This document shows, one piece after another, positions 13,501-25,500 of a DNA stretch of 64,000 nucleotides. The notes below the pieces were generated by a model. It was not told the DNA's origin. It was given only the letters and a program-made list of their open reading frames with translations, and made no database searches. Position 1 is the first letter of the stretch, and every line of letters starts with the position of its first letter. Position numbers and translations under genes: made by a program. The DNA is from Glandiceps talaboti (lineage: Eukaryota > Hemichordata > Enteropneusta > Spengelidae): NCBI RefSeq assembly GCF_964340395.1, contig NC_135551.1, positions 5,525,963-5,589,962 on the forward strand. Reading direction: 5' to 3'.

Positions 13501-16500
13501 GGTATTGTTTACTAGTCTTAATTGGTCTTTTATCTTTCTACCATACCGATTCACAATGCAGTCTGACCCTAGCTAGACAATCACTTACCAGACATAGATT
13601 TCCTGGTAACAAAGTACACAGTCTGGCCCTACACCAGACATCACCCTGTACAAATAAAGCAGCACATATAACACCTTGCTTCCATTCCATGTCTGCTTTT
13701 GGTTCTCCTGCTATCTGGTTATAATGTGCTGTCATCATCTTCATTAGGCTGTAGAGGAAACAGTCAACAACTTTCAGTAGAAGTTGCTTTGTAGGTGAAA
13801 CAGACAACACTTTCAGTAGAAGTTGCTAACAAGTGTTTTTGTTATGGGTCAGTAACTTAGTACTTACATGGAAGTAGAACCCCAGGAAGGACAACTGGCT
13901 TAATCCGATTTAAAATCTTTTGTTTTAGACCAAGTTAATCCCTTTGTCTCTATTGTGTTGAGTCCCTTTTGTACAGTCATCGCCTCTGCGGTTCAAGAAC
14001 GCCCTTCTTCTGTTGTTAAGGCGTTCCAAAGGCCAGGGTCGTTGCTATGCAAGCGCAGTTGAATAGGGGGGTCAATGCGACTGCGCAGAGTGTTTCAGCA
14101 GTTAGATAGCGTCACTACGAGCTTGGTCGTACCAAACATTTGAAAATCGGGCGACAACTAGATAAGTTATGAAGATTGTTAACTTCCATGCCATTTTTTG
14201 TGAGTTAATTCCACCTTCCGACTGTTTTCTTCGCGACAATCTCCGAAAGAAGTGTCTTAGTAAAATTTGAAGCGCTGATTATAAGCTTTCCGATGACACC
14301 AAAATCTTTTAGCTGCAGATTGCTGCAAAGCTTCAAATGGCTGTCAAAAGTCGCCGATTTTCAAGGTTATTACGCCTAATGTTGTGATCACACCCGATTG
14401 TTTATGTTTATTTCGTTATTTCCAACATGACAACCTTCGCCGTCACACGTTATCATTGAGCCCGACTCCGGGCCCTTACATACACAAAAACACCCCTCTT
14501 CCACAATAGCACTTTCAATAGTATCAGCATCGTTCGTGTTGAAAGAATTTTCCTCATAGTCAAAGTCAGAAGTCACGCATGCCATGCCACAGAATTGCTT
14601 GTCGATGGCCATGTTTAGATCAATGATGCGTCATGACGCTACCGATAATAGTCGAGAACACCCGAACAAAACCTGGACGCCCTCATCAATATGCTAAGCT
14701 TGTTACGATCTTTAAAAGTTGCTGTTCACACCCCAGTACTACGAAAAGAAACTTGTTTTCTTAGCAAACAGCGGAGGCGATGACTGTCCCTTTGATCTAT
14801 GACCAGTTGTCCTTTCTGGGGTTCTACTTCCATGGTACTTAGTAAAATCTATGAGAGTTCCACGGCCACTTTATGAGTTCCCAACAAGGATTTTTTCCAT
14901 TATGGTCATCAAGTACTGAGTAAAATCTACCAGTGTTACCCAGTCACTTTATGAGAGTTCCTCCACCAAGCACAATGAAGATAACCTCTACTGTCTTCAC
15001 AAGCCATTTTGTGTGGGTTCCCTACCAGTATTTTTGCTTAGGTAAAGATTTCCTATTAGTGTTTTCATCAAGGGCAGTGAGGAGGTAACACGTTCCTGAG
15101 TTCCCCACTCACTTTACCTGGGTTCCTAACATTATTTTTGTTATGGGCAGTAAAATCTACTTGGATTCCCATGTCAGTTTACCAGGTTTTCTTTCCCATG
15201 TCATATTATGGGCAGTAAAGTCAGTAAAATCTACCACTGAAATTCAAAGTCATTTTACCAGGGTTACCTACCAGTCCAAGCCATCTTCTTCAGCAGTGGC
15301 TAACTGTACATAGATACATGATGGTGATTCAATATGACTGACAAGTACTTGTGTGTAGGATAGATGGTCTGGTGGTATCACTTTAGGTTTGTACTTGGCA
15401 GGATGTTTGTGTGCTGTGCCGACTGGACCCACTGGACTACACTCATCTTCACTGTCTTCAGACTTCTCAATCACAGGAGCTGGTTTAGTGACAGCTTTGC
15501 TACTCACAGACCTGGAATTCATGGAATGGACAGCAATTGATGTTTTTACTATCATCACAGGAAGGGATACACGGCAATAATTTACTATCATCCCAAGATA
15601 CTATAAACCTGGAAAGTTCTGCCAAAAAGATTCATTTATGCATATTTTGCTGGAAAACAAAAATGCAAAAATAAGAAGTGACTAAAATGCCTTCTACCTG
15701 GTAATCAGTAAAAAGAATTAGTCTTTCAGAACTAAATGTAGTTGAAGACTGTAAACTCGCAAGATTTTCCAGCAATGAAAATATCTAGGTTTACAATAGA
15801 TGATAATGTTAGTATTATCAAGGCATCAGTTTGAGATGCTGTAGCACCAAAAATGTTTTAAACATCTTGTACACTTTCAGATTTTTGAATTACAAATTCA
15901 GAGCAAGCACGTACCCTAGTCCTGTACAAAAAAATTACCCTGGTCCTGTACAAACACTTACCCTGGTCCTGTACAAACACTTACCCTGGTCCTGTACTAG
16001 TAGCCAGGTCTTCACTGACTAGTACAGCATTGATACAGACATCAACCTTGGATGATGTGTCATACAATACAATAGATGGTATATTATCTGTCACCGCTGA
16101 TGAAGAATAAGAATTATCAGATATTTTAGATCATAAATTGTCAATATTGCACTTCATTTGTTTGAATATCAAAGTAAAGTAGTTTACTCATCAAAAAACT
16201 ATTCACATATGAAAGTTTGTTAACAATTGTTTCAATGTGGTTAAACCTCAGTATTAGCAGTCGCTAATTTCCTGCAAATTTTTTTTTTTAAAGTTTATTA
16301 AAGTCCGTTATTAATGTTTCATTGTTCGCCATCAGGTCTCAAGTAAAACATCAATCCAATAATAATTTCAATGTAGCCATCTTGAGTATATTATGGAATA
16401 CGATACACTTTGAGATCATTTTCTCCTCTATACTCATAATATTGTATGTTTTTCTCTCATTTTTCTTCTTCATTTCAACCAATAATGATTTATTGAGTTA

Positions 16501-19500
16501 CAAAATGAGTTAACAAGTTTCAAAATATATAGAGTTCCATTTCTGAGCTTCATACTGTCATTAAATAGCTTCTGAGGGAATTAATCTGAGATTATGAAAA
16601 TAAGAAATAATTAATATATGGAGAGGATTCAACTTACCCTGTACATGGGCCACCAATGATTTATTTTGAACCAGTGAATGTAAGCGAACCCGTGCATTCT
16701 CAGTCCAGTCATCCTCCACTGGTGTAATGTCAGCCAGTGTACATTTCAATGCCTGGGTGAAGAGTGAGGAACGTACTTTATAGGATAAATTGAATCAATC
16801 AATTTATAAAAAGTGTCAAAACGTTCAACTCTTGTCTGTTAATGTGCCTACCATTCTGTCTGAGTGCCTGTCTGTGCACATGCTAATTTGTTCATCTGTC
16901 TGTCTGTCTGTGATTCATTCCGTATGTCTGTCTGTCTGTCTGTCTGTCTGTCATTCATTCCATCTGTCTGTCTGTCTGTCATTCATTCCGTATGTGTCTG
17001 TCATTCATTCCATCTGTCTGTCTGTCTGTCATTCATTCATTCTGTCTGTCTGTCTGTCTGTCTATCTGTCTGTCTGTCTGTCTGTGTCATTCATTCAATC
17101 CATCAGCATTACAATTTTACAATCAAATGACTATGAGGAACATGCTATACACTGGGCTGAGGCATTCTGGGAAACACAGTAATTTTGGCGCTAAACACCT
17201 CTTTTACCTTTGCCCAAACAATGTTGTAATTAAGTAATGTAAATTAAGTACATTTATCCTGAAAAGACTGTAAATAACTTAAAGAGTTCACATCACCTAC
17301 CTGTACTTCTAACCTACAGAAATCATCTGGTATTTTCTGTAATTTTGTAGTATCAATGATTTCTGTGTTACCATAATCCACATAGATCACTTCAACTTGA
17401 CGTTTTCCTGGCAAACCTGACAAGAAAAGAAGGTAAACTTTACATTTACTTTGATGACATACAAATACATTGTGTCTGAGTCAGTATTTCACGTCCATAG
17501 ACAGGTATTCTAATATGACCAATGTATGCATGCCGGCTCATTGGTCCGAATGTGAATTCCATTTCTAACCCTCCATTCTTCAATGCTAGTACAAGTAAAC
17601 TAATGCATGTAGTACTCAGGTTTAACCCCATCAAATGTTCAGTGCCTACACTAGCTTTTTAGTTTATGCTAGAGAGTCAAAAGAGAACAAGTCATAATGC
17701 ATGTGAAGCACTGGAGCAGAAGATACGTTCTGTTGACAAAGAAATCAAATGTTTGTTAATTTTATGATACACCTAAGTCAGTAATATTCTACTTCAGGTA
17801 CCGATAACTCATTCAATGGTTCATGAAAGCTTAGATCACTTTATTATAATTTCTGATGGATAAATTCAACCAAGACTAGCTACTACATATCACAACTTGA
17901 CAATCACTTCATTTACTCTAAACATTTCTCCAATCTCTACTGACATTTCTAGAACACCTACCAATGATTTGAGCTCGATACCATGCATTGTCCATATCGT
18001 ACTTAGCAGCACATATCATGCCTATCTGTGGTAGCAATATCTGCCAGACGTCACCTCTATCTTTGTTGAACGTTGTCTGCATTTCATGCATCAATGAAGT
18101 TAGATAGGACAATTCTGGTAGTAGCTGTAAGGTACAACAACACAGCATAAATACAATATAACAAAGTAATGAAGACAGGCATGATACCTTTAGGATATGT
18201 TGGCATTTACTACTACTCTGGTAATCCAGGTTTCAGCTTACTATAATACATGCAAAGTAAATCTATGTATTGTCACTGGATGTGGTAGACCTACTTTCTG
18301 TATGTATATAGTATCCCGTAAACCTACCTTCTGTATGTATATAGTATCTGGTAAACCTACCTTCTGTATGTGTACAGTATCTGGTAAACCTACCTTCTGT
18401 ATGTGTACAGTATCTGGTAAACCTACCTTCTGTATGTATATAGTATCTGGTAAACCTACCTTCTGTATGTGTACAGTATCTGGTAAACCTACCTTCTGTA
18501 TGTATATAGTATCTGGTAAACCTACCTTCTGTATGTATATAGTATCTGGTAAACCTACCTTCTGTATGTATATAGTATCTGGTAAACCTACCTTCTGTAT
18601 GTATATAGTATTTGGTAAACCTACCTTCTGTATGTATATAGTATCTGGTAAACCTACCTTCTGTATGTATATAGTATCTGGTAAACCTACCTTCTGTGTG
18701 TATATAGTATCTGGTAAACCTACCTTCTGTATGTGTACAGTATCTGGTAAACCTACCTTCTGTATGTATATAGTATCTGGTAAACCTACCTTCTGTATGT
18801 ATATAGTATCTGGTAAACCTACCTTCTGTATGTATATAGTATCTGGTAAACCTACCTTCTGTATGTATATAGTATCTGGTAAACCTACCTTCTGTATGTA
18901 TATAGTATCTGGTAAACCTACCTTCTGTATGTGTACAGTATCTGGTAAACCTACCTTCTGTATGTATATAGTATCTTGTAAACCTACCTTCTGTATGTAT
19001 ATAGTATCTGGTAAACCTACCTTCTGTATGTATATAGTATCTGGTAAACCTACCTTCTGTATGTATATAGTATCTGGTAAACCTACCTTCTGTATGTATA
19101 TAGTATCTGGTAAACCTACCTTCTGTATGTATATAGTATCTGGTAAACCTACCTTCTGTATGTATATAGTATCTGGTAAACCTACCTTCTGTGTGTATAT
19201 AGTATCTGGTAAACCTACCTTCTGTATGTGTACAGTATCTGGTAAACCTACCTTCTGTATGTATATAGTATCTGGTAAACCTACCTTCTGTATGTATATA
19301 GTATCTGGTAAACCTACCTTCTGTATGTGTACAGTATCTGGTAAACCTACCTTCTGTATGTATATAGTATCTGGTAAACCTACCTTCTGTATGTATATAG
19401 TATCTGGTAAACCTACCTTCTGTATGTATATAGTATCTGGTAAACCTACCTTCTGTATGTATATAGTATTTGGTAAACCTACCTTCTGTATGTATATAGT

Positions 19501-22500
19501 ATCTGGTAAACCTACCTTCTGTATGTATATAGTATCTGGTAAACCTACCTTCTGTGTGTATATAGTATCTGGTAAACCTACCTTCTGTATGTGTACAGTA
19601 TCTGGTAAACCTACCTTCTGTATGTATATAGTATCTGGTAAACCTACCTTCTGTATGTATATAGTATCTGGTAAACCTACCTTCTGTATGTATATAGTAT
19701 CTGGTAAACCTACCTTCTGTATGTATATAGTATCTGGTAAACCTACCTTCTGTATGTATAAGGTATCTGGTAAACCTACCTTCTGTATGTGTACAGTATC
19801 TGGTAAACCTACCTTCTGTATGTATATAGTATCTGGTAAACCTACCTTCTGTATGTATATAGTATCTGGTAAACCTACCTTCTGTATGTATATAGTATCT
19901 GGTAAACCTACCTTCTGTATGTATATAGTATCTGGTAAACCTACCTTCTGTATGTATATAGTATCTGGTAAACCTACCTTCTGTATGTATATAGTATCTG
20001 GTAAACCTACCTTCTGTATGTATATAGTATCTGGTAAACCTACCTTCTGTGTGTATATAGTATCTGGTAAACCTACCTTCTGTATGTGTACAGTATCTGG
20101 TAAACCTACCTTCTGTATGTATATAGTATCTGGTAAACCTACCTTCTGTATGTATATAGTATCTGGTAAACCTACCTTCTGTATGTATATAGTATCTGGT
20201 AAACCTACCTTCTGTATGTGTACAGTATCTGGTAAACCTACCTTCTGTATGTATATAGTATCTGGTAAACCTACTTTCTGTATGTATATAGTATCTGGTA
20301 GACCTACCTTCTGTATGTATATAGTATCTTGTAAACCTACCTTCTGTATGTGTACAGTATCTGGTAAACCTACCTTCTGTATGTATATAGTATCTGGTAA
20401 ACCTACCTTCTGTATGTATATAGTGTCTGGTGAACTAATATGAGACACTAAGGAGTCCACAAAGTCTTCTTTCTTAGGGACACTAGGTTGGATGAATTTC
20501 CGAGGTGGTGTCAATCTTGGCACTGATAATATAACATAGTTACCATGTTAAAAATTTTACATTAAAAAAAATCGTATTCAAAGCAAAAATAAATGTGTGG
20601 TGACAAAATGTCTTTTAGCTCAATAGTCAAAGGTATAAGTCCATTTATGCAACGTGGGGGTGGGGGCAAGGTGTTACACTACTATGTGTAACACTGTTGT
20701 TTACAAAGGCAAATTCTGCACACAAAAAATGTCAACTTTTTACTTCAAACATCTAAACAAAGTGAGTGTGTAACATTGAATAAAGTTACAGAATGTAGTT
20801 TTTGCACCAACTGAATCGTTTTCCACATAAAACCAAAATTATTTTGCAAAGGTTATAGAACTGTACCACTAGTTTAGTTACAGATCTAGAATGAAAATCT
20901 GATAAGATAAATGTTCCTTTATTTCAGCTGTAAACAACTACAAATTTAAAATGGCTTAAATCTTGACCTAGTTCCACATCTGACAGAGTTTTCAAAAAGT
21001 TTAAATCTTCCCTTTATATTACACCATACTTGGTGAATGGAAATACTGGTCTAAAACTGTTTGAATATCAAACAACGTATATAACTGTTATATACACATG
21101 ACATCTATACTGTAAGCCTGGTTACTTACTTCCTGGTAGTGGTTTAGATGCTGGTGATACAAAATTAGCCAACTCTAAGAACACCATAGCATCCCTGACT
21201 GACACTGGTACATCATTGTCTATATCATCACTAGGTGGTTTCTGTAGGTCTACATACAACATACCACCAATATGATTTACAACCTGTGTAATGGAGACAA
21301 CAAATACAACAATGCCAATTATAAAGACAAAAGTTTAGATAGTTCAGCCACTGGGGGCGCTGTTGGAGACAGACGTGTGGGCTACAATAGTTGAATATAT
21401 CAGCTTCCTTTGAAAGGTCGTAATTTTCCAGTATTTCGTGACAAAAGTTGGTTACATTCTCAAGCAGTTAGAGCATTCTGCTAAATTTGTTTCAGATTAC
21501 ATTTTTCTAATAACTGCAAATGGGGTTGTCGGTGGCTGAGTGGTTAAACCAATTGCATGTTACCACTTTGGTTGGGGTTCGAACCCATTCACCGTTTGAT
21601 TATATTTAACCACGCTGTAAGAAGAGTGTGATCAGTTTGACTCTATTGAACAACGCAGGTTTTCCCCGGGTACTCCGGTTTCCTCCTGCATTAACACTGA
21701 ACACTGAACCCATGATGGATGGCCTTCACTGGACATCTTGGGAGATAAGTGTTTATACGCTTAAAGAACTATCCAGTATAAATAAATATTGTAGATTATA
21801 ACTCAACAATTGACTTGTTCTAGCCATATTTTGCTGAACACTCCAAGTCTTGCCATGAGATGATTTAGCCCTCACTTTCCCTCATGTACACCACCCTCTT
21901 GTGGCACTTATTTAAAAAATACCTACAAAGTGGGAAATTGGAATATGACATGCTTCAAAATTAAACGAATGAGGAAAGCAGTCAACATCATATCATAACA
22001 GGATGGTTTCTGTAGGTCAACATACAATGTTTCACATGTGTACTTCTGAATAAACCAACTTAGTATAAATTGTGTGATTCTAAGTTATTCATACTAATGT
22101 TCTTCTGTACGTTACAAATTACTCACCGTCATGAGTACAGGTTTATTTGACACCATCTGGGCGAACGCAAGCCTGACTTCATCACTCCATGTATCTCCCT
22201 GAAAAAGTGAAATCAACTCAAAATCAAAATCATTTTCAACAAGTCATTATCTTTTTTTTTTAAATATGGTGTTTTTTTAAATTCCTAGTAATGCTACAGT
22301 AAATGCAAGGTAATGAAATGTCAAGAAAGGAGTATTTGTCTCAATTAAAAAAACAACTACACAAAACAAGTCGTTATCTTTCCACGTAGAATAATAATGA
22401 AAATGTGATGTCAAATGTAGTAAAGACATGATCAACCAAATTAATATCCCATACACTAGGTCTGGCTTTTGATAAACTATTTGTACTGTAAACAAATCAC

Positions 22501-25500
22501 TTTTATACAAGTTTATCTACACAAATACCAGCAAGTCTGACTATCAGTATGATCATTTACAGTGGCCATGTTGAATGCATTCAAGCAAAAAGTATGGGAT
22601 ATATATATTCTTATTATTATGCATTATGCATTCAAACAAAAAGTATGGAATATATTCTGATTAGTCCCAATATTTGTCATCATTTAGTCAGAAAATACTG
22701 TGACAAGGGTTTTCTCACTTGCAATCTCCTCAGGTGAACAAGATAATTAATCATCGTCTAGTGACTCGCAGTGACAAGGCCCCTTAGGTCACTCAGTTTT
22801 CCTTAACTAAACGAAGACAAATATTGGGAAATAATATGTAATTCTCTAAAATAATGATATACTTACTTCTGTAGGTACAATGTCAACAAGTGAACAGTGT
22901 ACAGCTAATTCCGGACTATTCAGGTATTTTGTCTTTAGTTTTCTTAACCTGAATAATGATAGCAAGGAGGACTTGTAGGAGACTCAAACTCAAGACTCAA
23001 ACCATTGCACAGTGCCCAATATAATGTTCAAATTTTGTTGACATTTTGGAATATACTCTTACTAACATCTCTTGGATCATATCTTCTACACATGATTAAA
23101 TATGTCCTGGAAATTGTGCATACTAATATGGTAATTGCACTGCAGTACAATACTGCAAACATTATGGCATACCTGTATGAGAATGATATGCAAATGAGTA
23201 TGTAATCATTCGTTGTACACAAAAGTGTGTGATTGTATATTTAATTTATATGGAAATTTGTTTTGGATAAACATATTAATAATAACATAACACCACCACC
23301 CCCACCCCCCCCCCCACCCCACCCCCCATGACAAATTGATTGCAAGTGTTGGTGTACTCCGGGGTATTTTCACTCATGATTGTGATGTTTTCTGCTGCAT
23401 TTATGCCAGTGAAAGGACAGTCAAGGTTAACATCAAAGGAAATTGTGTAAATACCCCAAGTATGCCACACTTGCACTCACATGCCATGGGGATCATTGAT
23501 ATTGTAGTTTGATTCCCCTCCACTACTGTAAAACATTAGATTGGTTACTGTGATAACTAGTACATGTATACACAATTTATGAAATAACACACGCATTAAA
23601 GGGGAACACCACTCCAGGAAATTAAGTCATTATCATAAACTATGTGTCCTGGAGAGTCATGTTTTACACTGAGTGGTATCGGTACTCAGGACTCATGAAT
23701 ATTCAGTAGTTTGCAACTTGAAGATATTATTTCTGGCTGATTTCCATGATGTAATAGCCCATGTAGCAAAAATAAATGCACAAGATGAACTTGATGTTTC
23801 TCTGAAATCACAAATAATTGTAGGTGATGTAAAATCATGAAATGACTCTCAAGAACCCAGAGTTTATGAAAATGTCTATTTCATGGAGAGTGTTCCCCTT
23901 TAATAGACATGTAAATGATGTCATGGCCATACTTGGAGCTATGGTAGGGTGGTGGGGGTGTTACTTACATCAACACTCTACAATTTGTTGCCTCACAATA
24001 CAGCTTGGCTAAATACACATAAATCTACAACACACTTCTCATTTATGGTGCGGTATTTCACATCCACAAAATACTAAAAATACAGAGATGTGATGTCATG
24101 ACTATACTACACAAGATTCTTAGCTAGACAGACAAGACAGCTACAATAAAACCACACTTAACACTAACACAATTCCTATATGTGGTGCAACTCTTTCCAT
24201 GTACAAAGTACTAAACACATAGGTGTGACATGACAATAGAGTAAGTTTTCTTACCTAGAGATGGGTACAATTTCAGTATTACCATAATCTACATACACCA
24301 CTTCTACCATCTCTTCACCACTGTCGTTATCATTGGTGTCTACTATACTCTTCACTCTAGCTCTGTACCAGTGTCTATCAACATTGTACTGACTACAAAA
24401 CAGCTCACCTATGTGGAAAAAAAAACAAATTCAAATTTTTAAACTTTTGCTAAAGGAGAAAAAAGTAAAACTAATATGCTAAAAATAGCCACCAACCATC
24501 CTATTAAATTACATAAACGGGAAATCGACCGACTAAGGGTCAGCCTAGTATACTTTACAAAATTCACCTTGTGACAACGTATGAACTTAGCTTAGCTTGT
24601 GTCTCTAAATTTATTGCAGGAACAATCAGCAGTGACCATTGATTTTCACTTAGTTTTTCTTTTCATCCCGAGAAATTCCATTTTTTGAAATTATGAATGT
24701 CACACTACCTTGCATTCATCCACACTTACCAACGTCCACATCTTCAACTAATTCAGCTTTCACATCATTGCAATGTTTATTGATAGCTCGTCTCATACTT
24801 TCAAACTTGTCATGATCTGAACATCGTTGTATCATGAAATGACATGGTGACTTGATGTGGGTCACACTAACCAGTTCACAACAAGCTGTAAGGATACAAT
24901 TAAGTCAAATATTGTGCTTAGAACATAACATTATGTTACAATGTTACAATGGGTCTGCATCATGTCTCATACATGAAATGAGTTTGACAGCCTAGATTTT
25001 GTGTTTGCAGTTGATCTGGGCTATAGTACTACCCACAGCTCACAAGTGTGAGTTGTGAGCAATTGCCCAAATCAATTACAAACCTAGAGTTCTGGCTATG
25101 AGCGTTGAGTGAGAGTGATACAGATGGGATATTAATGCCTGATGATTGGGGACTTGCTTCTGAACATTGTTTTGAACAACGTAACTATGAACACAGCCCA
25201 TGAAGTTCAACCTTCATTCTCACAATAATTCCATTCTATTGACATTTTAAGTCACACGCGTAATAAAGTGAATATTTGTTTGTACACAAAAAACTACAGG
25301 TTGGAAAGACAGGATTAACTTTTATAAACAGCTACAAACCTTCTAATAATTTGTAACAACTTTATAAAATGTTGTACCATGTAATCCAAATACCTATGAA
25401 ACTATATTATTAAACTAACAAGTCATTGAGAATGACATAGTCCCCCGCTATGATTGGCTTTTAAGGAATTATCACTACTCTGATCACGCAACAACATTTG

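Noticed and set aside
16790-17182. 130-codon frame rich in CLSV
   Set aside because: Translation of the TCTG microsatellite.
18197-20443. 748-codon plus-strand open frame (repeating [11 protein letters not shown])
   Set aside because: A repeat with a 33-bp period stays open in any frame lacking a stop in one unit. The minus strand has the exon and splice-site logic; nothing supports plus-strand coding.
18241-20523. 760-codon minus-strand open frame as one giant exon
   Set aside because: The first unit boundary is a consensus donor that joins exon 19 in phase and restores the Tudor fold, so most of the frame is intronic. Partial inclusion is possible and is listed as a finding.
21521-21600. 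Functional tRNA gene
   Set aside because: Box A and B are good, but the acceptor stem and anticodon arm do not close well and the body continues into a SINE-type domain.
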